16,980 nt of DNA from JBEIHX01 sp040381075 (GTDB lineage: Bacteria > Pseudomonadota > Alphaproteobacteria > Caulobacterales > Aquidulcibacteraceae), in assembly GCA_040381075.1 (NCBI GenBank), contig JBEIHX010000052.1:1-16980 (forward strand). Reading direction: 5' to 3'. Positions within the stretch are counted from its first letter, which is position 1, and every line of letters starts with the position of its first letter. This document shows, in pieces, positions 1 through 7,367 of the stretch. The notes beneath the pieces are model-generated. The model was not told the origin of the DNA and did no database searches. It saw only the letters and a program-made list of their open reading frames with translations. Position numbers and translations under genes: made by a program.

Positions 1-204
1 GCCCGCCTCAATGCCCAAAGGCCGGCCCCGGCCTGAACGGCGCGGCTGCCAGAGCCGCTGACCAAACCCCTCGCGCAACCCAACCGGAGAGAGCCCCGCA
101 ATGCAGACCAAACCCACGCCGTCAGGGCGCAATGACGCGCGTCCCCACATCATCGGATAGGAACCGACCCACCAGCAGCCATCTGGCGTGGCGGTCATGA
201 ATGA
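1..204. other. Gene-poor left edge with a 19-codon mini-ORF
   Basis: I see no gene here that I can recognise. A purine-rich stretch at about 86-92 precedes an ATG at 101. The frame opened there runs only 19 codons, to a TAG at 158-160. It could be the surviving 5' end of a gene interrupted by the mobile elements that follow, or chance. Nothing supports a function. Confidence 0.3.
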
Positions 205-303
205 TCCGGGCTAGCGCGCAAGCTCGCGGACGTCATGCATCAGATGCTGAAGGGCGGCAAAGTCTTCTCCCTGAATGGCCTGCCGCAGGCGGCGGCCGCA
301 TAA
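205..303 (+). pseudogene. C-terminal remnant of a probable IS110-family transposase
   Basis: The frame closed by the TAA at 301-303 reads SGLARKLADVMHQMLKGG and then KVFSLNGLPQAAAA. An in-frame TGA sits at 202-204, directly before the first codon. The RKLADVMHQM segment resembles the conserved C-terminal helix of IS110/IS116/IS902-type transposases (RKLAVIMHRM-like, followed by a short tail). That is recalled family knowledge and was not searched. Only about 32 of roughly 330-400 residues remain, and the DEDD catalytic N-terminal domain is absent, so this is a dead fragment. Most of the element is missing upstream. A same-strand motif, ATCCGGGCTA at 204-213, lies at the break and recurs at 1875-1884, which suggests rearrangement between IS ends. 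The family assignment is tentative because so little protein is left. Confidence 0.35.
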
Positions 304-705
304 GGACAAAACCTAAAGGAGAACAGGCAAAGCAAGGGCGTTTGAAGGGGCGACATCCTGCGTCTCTTCCAAGAGGGTCCCCCGCCGGGACGATGGAGCA
401 ATCAGGCCGCATTTCCGGGAGCAGCGCCGTAGCGACTGCGATTTACTAGATTGGCCGTCGATCCTCATCAGATCCCATCATGCAGCGGCCAGGCGCCGAC
501 TGCGGACAGAAGCAAGAACTCGGCGGGTCGGATCAGGGCGGAAGAAAACAAGGAATTGACAACCCAGTGCCCATTACAGAAACCCGCTTTTCTCACGGCG
601 GTCGATTTTTATCCGGATTTCGCGTCTTGGTACACCTGCGATCCGGGTGGCTACACTGAGGCGCAGAGTTTTCCCAGGCTTTTGGGGGCCGGTTTGGCAT
701 TTTGA
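304..705. other. Non-coding stretch between IS remnants
   Basis: I find no convincing gene here. The short open frames have no recognisable similarity. If the fragment upstream is IS110/IS1111-type, part of this stretch could be that element's 3' non-coding end, which in the IS1111 group carries the guide (seek/bridge) RNA. A small hairpin is visible: GTCCC at 377-381 and GGGAC at 387-391 with a 5-base loop. An orphan TTGACA lies at 556-561 with no well-spaced -10 box. Both are weak signals, and no RNA gene can be claimed from them. Confidence 0.3.
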
Positions 706-749
706 GGATTTTCTCAAAGGTGTGGATGGTTTGGCCGGGTCGGGGCTGG

Positions 750-1760
750 TCAGGCGGCGGTCAATCTTCGGTGCGCCAGGCCCCATTCATGTTTCCAGGG
801 ATACGCAGACGGCATCGCGACCCTGAAGCGCCTGACGGAAATGGACACGAGAGCGCCGACCTTCAGGAGTTTTTCGCGCAGCGTCGCGCAGGTCGCAACG
901 GCAAACTGTGTTCCAGCAAGGGCGAGGCGGCGCAGTGCGCACATCCGCACATAAGCCATCGAGGCGAACCACAGGCGAAGCTGATTGGCCGCCATGGTCG
1001 ATGAGGACGTACTGTCGGCAAACAGATCACCCTGACATTCCTTGATCTGGTTCTCCATGTCGCCGCGCGCGCAATAGACCCGCTCATAGAGTTCACGCGC
1101 TGCGCCGGCGTCCGGCTTCAGGGAGGTAACGATGAAGCGCGGGTTTGGTTCGTTACCGGTCCATTCCGCCTTGGCGATCACCCGGCGTTTGCAGGCCCAG
1201 GACTTGCGGGTGGTCCACGTGAAGTCCTTGAACCGGCGGGCCGGCTTGCCTGTGGTCTTTGCTTCCTGCTCAGCCTCTTTCAGCTCGGCCGCAACGTGTG
1301 CGACCAACCGGTCGTTGCCCGCGAGCCCGAAAAAGATGTCGACGAACAGCGACCCGATGGCTGACGCGTTGTAGGAAATCTTATGGTAACGGCTTGATTC
1401 AGATCTGGCCGTCTCCAACCGGTTGAGCGTGCTTTTGCCGGCCACCGGTGCGCAGTCCAAGCGACGCGCAGATAGCTTGCCTGCCAGAAGCGCCATCATG
1501 GGGTCGTGGCGCAGCTGGTCATGATCATTGAGGTCCTCATAGCCGAGCGCCAACCCGAAAATCCGCTGCCCCACCAGCGTGACCACGTCGTGTTCGATGA
1601 GGTCCTGCCGGCGTGCGTGACGCAAGCAACCCGCAAAGCGGCGCACCAGATTGATGTGCCGGTCCGTCGCCTGGAGCAACAGGGCTCCTGAGTGCGACGT
1701 GACCAAGCCACCATCAAATGCCGCCGTCACCGAGCGCTTTTCGAGGCTGGAAAAACCCAT
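750..1760 (-). pseudogene. IS1380-family transposase with in-frame internal deletion
   Basis: The frame from ATG 1760 down to TGA 750 encodes 336 residues. The N-terminal part has RSVTAAFDGGLVTSHSGALLL, GKSTLNRLE and RYHKI. The C-terminal part has PARRFKDF, ANQLRLWFASMAY and the YCARGDMENQIKE block that carries the catalytic Glu. These are hallmarks of IS1380 DDE transposases, which usually run about 440-480 residues. Around residues 143-145 (bases about 1326-1334) the text jumps from LFVDIFF straight to GLAGNDRLV. The family's DLDATDD segment and RxDSGF segment, which carry the first two catalytic Asp residues, are missing. The deletion is in frame, so a protein could be made, but it should be catalytically dead. 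The open frame continues upstream of 1760, antisense to the ISAs1 remnant. I take 1760 as the start because family similarity begins there. Confidence 0.75.
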
Positions 1761-1831
1761 TGCACCTAGATTACACTCTGTCTGCACTGAGGACTCCGAT
1801 CGCTCTGCGTTATTTCTTTGTTGTAGAACGA

Positions 1832-1876
1832 ATTTCTCAGAGTTCGGGCCTCGATGCACCAATTGGTGTGAGAAAT
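1832..1876. repeat. Inverted repeat and palindrome at the IS1380 right end
   Basis: ATTTCTCA at 1832-1839 is the exact complement of TGAGAAAT at 1869-1876. Between them, directly beside the right arm, lies the perfect 12-bp palindrome CACCAATTGGTG at 1857-1868. The outer arm coincides with the presumed IS1380 terminal repeat, so this is probably a subterminal structure of the element (transposase binding or promoter control), not a host site. Its function is inferred. Confidence 0.45.
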
Positions 1877-1878
1877 CC

Positions 1879-2903
1879 GGGCTAACGGCCTCGGTCTGCG
1901 GCGCTGAGACGAGCGTTGATTTTGCCGATTTCGCCGCCGACCGGGAGGCGCTGTTTCGGTCTTTCCTGAAGCTGGACAATGGCTTGCCAAGCCATGACAC
2001 GTTCTCACGGCTGTTCCGCCTGCTTGATCCGGCTGCATTTTCGACAGCGTTTTCCGCGTTCCCTGATCGGCTTGGCGAGAAGGGCGAGGGCATGCTCGCC
2101 ATTGACGCAAAGACCCTGCGACGCTCGTTTGACCGCGCGGCCAGCACATCCGCGTTGCATGTGGTGAGCGCCTTCGCCAGCGATCGCCGCCTTGTGCTGG
2201 GCCAGGCGGCGGTGGGCGAGAGCGGCAAGGAGATTACGGCCGCCCGCGACCTCCTGGCGCTCTTGGATCTCGATGGCCTTCTGGTGACCGGCGACGCGCT
2301 GCATCGCCAGACCGAGACTGCCCAGTTGATCGCAGGCAAGGGCGGAGACTGGCTGTTTGCCCTGAAGGCCAACCGTCCTGCTCTGCACGCCGCGGTCTCT
2401 GCGTTTTTCGCTGATCCTGAAAGCGATTTGAGCCCCACGCACACGACGACTGACGCCGACCATGGCCGCATCGAAGTGCGCCGCCATCGTGTCGCTCACG
2501 ACGTCGACTGGCTGTTTTCGGACCGCCGTTTCAAGGATGAACCGCGCCTGCCGGGGCTGCAAACCATCGCCATGGTCGACGCTGAGATCGAGCGCGACGG
2601 CAAGAAAAAACCAGCCGGCGCCTTTACGTCTCTTCCGCCCGCCTCACCCCAGAAGCCTTCGCCAGCGCCGTGCGTGCCCACTGGTCGATCGAAAACAGCC
2701 TTCACTGGGTGCTGGACATGGCTTTTGACGAGGACCGCGCCCGAACCCGAAAAGACAATGGCCCCGAAAATCTCGCCATCCTGCGAAAACTCGCCCTGAA
2801 TATTCTGCAATCCGCTCGAAAAGACCTTTCCATACGCCGCAAACGCAAGCGCGCCGGCTGGTCCGATGACTTCGCACGAACAATCCTCGGCCAAATGCGA
2901 TAG
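1879..2903 (+). pseudogene. ISAs1-family (H-repeat type) transposase, 5'-truncated and frameshifted
   Basis: Similarity starts at about 1879 with GLTASVCGAE, which corresponds to a point roughly 35-45 residues into ISAs1-family transposases (normally about 370 residues). The native start is therefore lost, and the break coincides with the IS1380 terminus. Downstream come LPSHDTFSRLFRLLDP, IDAKTLRRSF (first catalytic Asp), LVTGDALHRQT (second Asp) and WLFALKANRP. At the six-A run 2605-2610 the reading frame must move by -1. It then continues as TSRRLYVSSARLTPEAF, RAHWSIENSLHWVLDMAF (catalytic Glu) and NLAILRKLALNIL, and ends at TAG 2901-2903. All three DDE residues survive, but in two frames. 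ISAs1 transposases are normally a single frame, so I read this as a disabling indel. The right end of the element probably lies within about 2905-2920. Confidence 0.8.
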
Positions 2904-3134
2904 CCGTGCATGCCCTGGCTGGCGTCAGAGCTGATAATAAACTAACAATCGATTTGGACCACTCGGTGGGGGCCGATCAGGCGATAGAGGCGCAACCGCC
3001 CCGGGAGCTGGCACGACTGCCATGTTTACGACATCTCTCGCGCCTAAGCGGAATTCTCTTGCGTCTGGCTGTGATTTGAGACCCTTCCAACAAGCCTTCG
3101 CCCAGTCGAGGCAACCCTGTGAGGCGATTGAACA
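2904..3134. other. Intergenic region upstream of the polysaccharide operon
   Basis: This 231-bp gap runs from the last IS remnant to the first export gene. It must contain, or receive, the promoter for the downstream block. I could not identify a -35/-10 pair that is convincing by either the E. coli or the Caulobacter consensus. A GATAAT-like hexamer occurs at about 2931-2936 but has no good -35. GAGG at 3121-3124 is the likely ribosome-binding site of the next gene. Because an IS ends just upstream, transcription from the IS end is possible but not visible. Confidence 0.3.
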
Positions 3135-3842
3135 ATGATCGGCGTCTTTGGCAACCGCACAGTCGCGCTGTGCCTTGTGTCCTCAGTTCTTGCCTGTACG
3201 GCAATGGGCTGCTCATCACGGCCGGCGAGCTCTGGTCCGGCAAGCCCAAACTTGGCGCTTTCCATCCCCGACAGCACGTCTCTGGTGCGCAGCAACGACC
3301 TGCGCATCGCACCGCTGGATGTACTCGAAGTCCGCGTCTTTGGCGTTGAGCAGCTCAATGGAACCTATCAGGTTGATCCGGGCGGTGAGATCAAGCTGCC
3401 GCTCGTGGGCGTCGCGAAAGCGGAAGGCCTCACGATATTTGATCTGGCAGCCAGTCTGGAAACGCGTCTTGCGGCTTATGTCAGAGAACCTCAAGTCTCG
3501 ATCCGGATCTCGGAGGTCTACGGCCAGGAGCTGACGGTTGAGGGCGCCGTTGGCAAGCCAGGCGTCTATCCCGTCCGCGGGTCCATGACCCTGCTGCAGG
3601 CGTTGGCGGTTTCCGGCGGGCCGACCGAGGTCGCGGACAAGAAGCGGGTTTTGGTGTTCCGGACCATCGAAGGCCAGAAGCGCGCCGCCGCATTTGATCT
3701 CGAATCGATCCGGAAGGGGCAGGCAAGCGATCCCCCCGTTTATGGCAACGACATCATCATTGTGGATGGTTCAGAAACAAAGGCGAGTTATCGGGAACTG
3801 CTTCGCGCCATCCCACTCATTGGCCTTTTCGTGATGTACTGA
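3135..3842 (+). CDS. Wza-like polysaccharide export lipoprotein (Poly_export + SLBB)
   Basis: This is an outer-membrane/periplasmic auxiliary protein for polysaccharide export, of the Wza/GumB/KpsD-like OPX class. The 235 residues begin with a lipoprotein signal, with candidate lipobox cysteines C21 (SVLAC) and C26 (TAMGC). A Poly_export domain runs from about residue 54 (NDLRIAPLDVLEVRVFG, later VDPGGEIKLPLVG) to about 130. One SLBB domain follows at about 137-190 (VEGAVGKPGVYPV, TLLQALAVSGG). E. coli Wza is about 380 residues with extra SLBB repeats and a C-terminal barrel helix. This short form with a single SLBB resembles those common in alphaproteobacteria. Its C-terminus, IPLIGLFVMY, is hydrophobic. 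The start is chosen for GAGG ten bases upstream and the immediate signal peptide. It lies 37 bp before the tyrosine-kinase gene, its expected partner. Confidence 0.9.
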   Translation: MIGVFGNRTVALCLVSSVLACTAMGCSSRPASSGPASPNLALSIPDSTSLVRSNDLRIAPLDVLEVRVFGVEQLNGTYQVDPGGEIKLPLVGVAKAEGLTIFDLAASLETRLAAYVREPQVSIRISEVYGQELTVEGAVGKPGVYPVRGSMTLLQALAVSGGPTEVADKKRVLVFRTIEGQKRAAAFDLESIRKGQASDPPVYGNDIIIVDGSETKASYRELLRAIPLIGLFVMY

Positions 3843-3879
3843 CTCTTGGCGTATTTCCGCTCCCCAACCCGAGACCACC

Positions 3880-6186
3880 ATGGCTGACATTGACGCCTTT
3901 CCTTCCGGCCGACGCGCTGCTCCTGACACGGGCGTTGTGCCCTTTCGGTCGCAGACGTCTGTCAGCACTGCGGTTTTGGAGCCAGAGCCTCAGGCCAGCG
4001 AGGACGCGCCAGAGATCAATATCCGACAGTTTCTGGCGACCCTGTTCCGCCGGGCCTGGCTCATCGTCGGGATTTTCATTGTCGGGATATCAGCTGCAAC
4101 GGCCTACGTTCTTCTTGAGGAACCGGAGTACCGGGCAATCGCCTCCCTGGAGGTACAACGCCAGGAGAGCCAGATCATCAAAGAGGGCGAGGTGCAGCCG
4201 ACGGTCGTCGCCGACGGTGAGCACATGGCGACCCAGGTCGCACTCCTCAAAAGCCGTGGGTTGGCCGAACGGGTCGCGGAGCTCCTGGATTTGGCGTCAG
4301 ATGAGCGTTTCGCCAAACAGGACGCCCCACGTCAGGTTCGCCTCTCCCAGGCAACTGACCGCCTTGCGAAACGGGTGACGATCACTCCGGTCGCGCGATC
4401 ACGAGTCATCGAGGTTCGCTTTGAAAGCACGGACCCCGCACTGGCGGCCCGTGTCGCCAATACGCTTGCGGATACGTTCATCCAGACGACGCTGGAGCGC
4501 AAGTACAACGCCACCGCCTATGCCCGCAACTTCCTCGAAGAGCGCCTCGCCGCAACCAAGACTTCGCTTGAGGAGGCGGAACGGAACCTTGTTGTTTACT
4601 CACGCGAGCAGCAGATCCTCGATCTCTCTGCAACGACCGCCCCCACCGGCTCCGGCGCCTCAAGTGGTATCTCGTCGCTCGACACCACCTCGCTGATCGC
4701 GCTCAATCAGGCGCTGTCGACGGCGCAGGCAGAGCGCATTGATGCCGAGCAGCGCTTCAACGAAGCGCGGGCAAGCGGGGCAGCGCGCGAATCTCTTACA
4801 AACATGGCCTTAAGCGGCATGCGCGAGGAACGGGCAAAACTCTTCTCAGAATTCCAGGAAAAGTCTTCCCGCTTCACGCCTGAATTCCCGGAGATGAAAG
4901 AACTCGCCGCTCGCATCGAGGCGCTCGACAAGGAAATCGCTGAAGAGCGGGCAGGCATTCTGTCGGTCCTCGAGGCCGAATACCGCGCCGCCCTCGGGCG
5001 CGAAGCGGCGCTCAAGGCGCGCGTTGAAGAACTCAAGACCCAAGTCCAGGATGTTCGCACCCGCAGCGTCGACTACACGATCCTGTCACGGGAGGTCGAC
5101 ACGCTGAGATCTCAATACGACGCGCTTCTGCAGCGATTCAAGGAAGTCTCGATCGCCAGCGGCATCGGCACAAGTCAGGTTTCGATTGTTGATCGCGCCG
5201 AACCGCCCCGCAAACCGTTTTCGCCCAATCTTCCGCGCACGTTGATGCTGGCGGCTATTCTGAGCCTGATGCTGGGGATCGGCCTGGCGCTCTTCCTCGA
5301 ATACCTGGACGACACCATCAAGCATCCTGACGACATCAAGAACAAACTTGGACTGGCGCTGATCGGCGTCATTCCCAAGCTCAAAGGCAAGGACTCGGTT
5401 ATCGACCAGCTCGGCGACACGCGCAGCCAGACCACGGAGGCCTTCGCCTCGGTGCGCACCGCCCTGCAGTTCGCAACAGACAGCGGCGCGCCGAAGGTCA
5501 TTCACGTCACCGGCGTGCGCCCGTCTGAAGGAAAGACAAGCTGCGTCACGGGCCTGGCCATGTCCTTCGCTGGCGTCGGCAAGCGGGTTCTCATTATAGA
5601 CGCCGACATGCGCCGGCCGTCATTTATGGCGGATCCCGGAGCGTCGGTCGGGGTGTCGGGCCTTCTGACAAGCGATGCCTCCCTTCGCGACCATGTCGTG
5701 CCAGGCTCGGTGGAGAATGTGTTTCTTCTGCCGGCGGGCGTGATCCCTCCCAACCCGGCCGAGTTGCTCGCCAGCCCCAGGTTGAGCAGGCTTTTGGAGG
5801 ACGCGAGCCTGCTTTTTGACATCGTGATCGTCGACTCCCCGCCGGTGCTGGGCTTTGCGGACTCCCCGACGCTCTCCTCCGCCTGCGAGTGCACGGTGCT
5901 GGTTCTGCAGGCAGGCGGCGTGCGTCGGCCGACGGCGCTACGCACCCTCGATCGCCTCGAGGCCGCCCGCGGTCACATCGTGGGCGCCATCCTGACAAAA
6001 TACGACCTGAAGAAAGCCGGCGACAACATCGCCTATGGCTATGGCTACGGCTATCGCTACTACTACGCCTACGGTCAGGAAGATCGCGGTCGCAGGCTCT
6101 CGGCCGAAGCACGCGCCCGCAAGAAAATCCGGCTGTTCGTCAGCAGCGATGATCCCGACGCATCGGGCGATCGCAGCGACACGTGA
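3880..6186 (+). CDS. Wzc-type polysaccharide co-polymerase / bacterial tyrosine autokinase
   Basis: This 768-residue inner-membrane protein should control chain length and export by cycles of autophosphorylation. A Wzz domain begins near residue 45 (INIRQFLATLFRR), with a first membrane span at about 61-79. A long periplasmic coiled-coil region follows, then a GNVR-type segment and the proline-rich PPRKPFSPN just before the second span (about 453-473, ending LFLEYLDD). The cytosolic BY-kinase domain has a Walker A at 545-553 (GVRPSEGKT, K552), a Walker A' at 570-580 (VLIIDADMRRP) and a Walker B at 648-655 (IVIVDSPP). A tyrosine cluster, Y719 to Y731, has eight tyrosines in thirteen residues and is the expected autophosphorylation tail. 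After it comes a basic/acidic extension of about 37 residues. The ribosome-binding site is weak, so translation may be coupled to the gene upstream. The stop overlaps the next start as GTGA. Confidence 0.93.
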   Translation: MADIDAFPSGRRAAPDTGVVPFRSQTSVSTAVLEPEPQASEDAPEINIRQFLATLFRRAWLIVGIFIVGISAATAYVLLEEPEYRAIASLEVQRQESQIIKEGEVQPTVVADGEHMATQVALLKSRGLAERVAELLDLASDERFAKQDAPRQVRLSQATDRLAKRVTITPVARSRVIEVRFESTDPALAARVANTLADTFIQTTLERKYNATAYARNFLEERLAATKTSLEEAERNLVVYSREQQILDLSATTAPTGSGASSGISSLDTTSLIALNQALSTAQAERIDAEQRFNEARASGAARESLTNMALSGMREERAKLFSEFQEKSSRFTPEFPEMKELAARIEALDKEIAEERAGILSVLEAEYRAALGREAALKARVEELKTQVQDVRTRSVDYTILSREVDTLRSQYDALLQRFKEVSIASGIGTSQVSIVDRAEPPRKPFSPNLPRTLMLAAILSLMLGIGLALFLEYLDDTIKHPDDIKNKLGLALIGVIPKLKGKDSVIDQLGDTRSQTTEAFASVRTALQFATDSGAPKVIHVTGVRPSEGKTSCVTGLAMSFAGVGKRVLIIDADMRRPSFMADPGASVGVSGLLTSDASLRDHVVPGSVENVFLLPAGVIPPNPAELLASPRLSRLLEDASLLFDIVIVDSPPVLGFADSPTLSSACECTVLVLQAGGVRRPTALRTLDRLEAARGHIVGAILTKYDLKKAGDNIAYGYGYGYRYYYAYGQEDRGRRLSAEARARKKIRLFVSSDDPDASGDRSDT

Positions 6187-7367
6187 TCCCCAGCGCCATG
6201 CGGATCCTCAGCGTTTTCATGGCGGTCGCAGCGCTTGCAGCCGGCATCGGGGCCGGCTTTGCAGGTTGGGCGCAGTGGCTTGAAAGGACGGATCTCGCAC
6301 GACTTGAGACAGATTTTCCTTGGGTGGCTGCCAGCGATCGGGCCAGAGGCGATCGGCTTTGCATCGCGGCGCGCCCCTGCGATGCAGGCCCTCTCAAAGA
6401 GGTATCGTCAGATATCTGGCGCTCGGCGCCTGGGTCGTGGCGCCCGCTCCTCTACGGCGCCTACCGCGCTGCGCGCACAGACGACCGCGCCGCCGCCATC
6501 CGCCTGGCGCAGGCAGCTCTCGACACCGAAGGCCGCCTGCCCCTGGCCCATGCCATCCTCGCTGATGCCTATCTCCAGCAGGCCGACCACGCGAAAGCGC
6601 TGTTCCACCTGGAACGCCTCGTGGTACTCGGCGGTGGTGACATCGACGTCACGGGCGCTATCGCCTCGCTCGCGGCAAGCCCGCAGGGACTGACAGTGCT
6701 TGAGCGCCGCCTTGCCGAAGAGCCCGCCTGGGGCCCCGGCGTCATCGCGCGGCTCAATGAGTCCACTCTCGATCCGATGACGCTCCTGAGGCTCAACCGG
6801 GCGGCGCCGGATGCTCAGACAGGGTTCGTGCAGAAGATCCTCACCGAGCAGGGACCGCAGCAGGCGCTGTTGTCGTGGTTCAGCTTCTTGCCCCCCGAGC
6901 AGCTGTCGGGGTTTTCATGGCCCTTCGACCCCGAATTCAAAGCCATTCCTGCGCCCGGACCGTTCACCTGGAGTTACGACCGCGAGCGGGTGAACTTTGA
7001 AAAAGGCGGGGGGCTCTTTGCGCTTTATCTCGGGTCGGGTGCGGCCACCGTCGCCTCTCAGCTGATGGTGCTCGGGCCTGGCGCCTATCGCCTGGAGAGT
7101 ACGCTCAGCGCTGAAGGAACCAGGGACGGCGGACGCTTTGCCTGGGTGCTCGCCTGCTACCCAAACGGCAAGGAAATCGCACGGCTTGATATCCGCGGCG
7201 AGATTGCGCCAGGCACGGTGCTCACTGCACCCTTTGCGACGCCCGCAGCCGAATGCCCCGCACAGACCCTGTCGCTGCGCACGGCGCCAGGAGACTTCCC
7301 AATCAAGATGCGCCTCACCGCAACCTCCGTGCGGATCAGAGCGCAGAGCGAACAGGCGGAGCGCTGA
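6183..7367 (+). CDS. TPR-containing envelope protein of the polysaccharide locus, function unknown
   Basis: I recognise no named family. The 394-residue product starts with a hydrophobic segment (MRILSVFMAVAALAAGIGAG) that should act as a signal peptide or membrane anchor, so most of it is probably periplasmic. About residues 97-150 look like tetratricopeptide helices (AAIRLAQAALDTEG, AHAILADAYLQQADHAKALFHLERLV). From about residue 255 (PGPFTWSYD) the text is beta-rich, with aromatics and glycines (ASQLMVLGPGAYRLEST), as in jelly-roll or carbohydrate-binding folds. That fold is inferred. GTG 6183 overlaps the kinase stop by four bases (GTGA), the usual sign of translational coupling. ATG 6198 is the alternative start and only removes five residues. 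Its stop overlaps the ligase start (TGATG). Its position between kinase and ligase suggests a scaffold or assembly role for the polysaccharide machine. Confidence 0.8.
   Translation: MIPSAMRILSVFMAVAALAAGIGAGFAGWAQWLERTDLARLETDFPWVAASDRARGDRLCIAARPCDAGPLKEVSSDIWRSAPGSWRPLLYGAYRAARTDDRAAAIRLAQAALDTEGRLPLAHAILADAYLQQADHAKALFHLERLVVLGGGDIDVTGAIASLAASPQGLTVLERRLAEEPAWGPGVIARLNESTLDPMTLLRLNRAAPDAQTGFVQKILTEQGPQQALLSWFSFLPPEQLSGFSWPFDPEFKAIPAPGPFTWSYDRERVNFEKGGGLFALYLGSGAATVASQLMVLGPGAYRLESTLSAEGTRDGGRFAWVLACYPNGKEIARLDIRGEIAPGTVLTAPFATPAAECPAQTLSLRTAPGDFPIKMRLTATSVRIRAQSEQAER

Larger units (their letters stand above)
706..1878 (-). mobile_element. Internally deleted IS1380-family insertion sequence
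   Basis: The element is recognised by its IS1380-type transposase on the - strand (stop at 750-752, start near 1760). Imperfect terminal inverted repeats appear to bound it: GGATTTTCTCA at 706-716 on the left, and TGAGAAATCC at 1869-1878 on the right, which is the complement of GGATTTCTCA and differs by one base. The right terminus abuts, at about 1879, the point where ISAs1 homology begins, so this copy lies within or next to an ISAs1 element. The element spans about 1.17 kb. IS1380 elements are normally about 1.65 kb or longer, and the shortfall matches the deletion in the transposase. I could not identify target-site duplications, so the exact ends are uncertain by several bases. Confidence 0.6.

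Noticed and set aside
1651..1878. N-terminal extension of the ISAs1 transposase frame upstream of 1879
   Set aside because: The frame is open, but it is antisense to the IS1380 transposase 5' region and terminal repeat and has no ISAs1 similarity.
2602..2612. Programmed -1 frameshift in the ISAs1 transposase
   Set aside because: The context is G AAA AAA C, not the favoured A AAA AAG. ISAs1 transposases are normally encoded in one frame, and this copy also lacks its start. A disabling indel is simpler.
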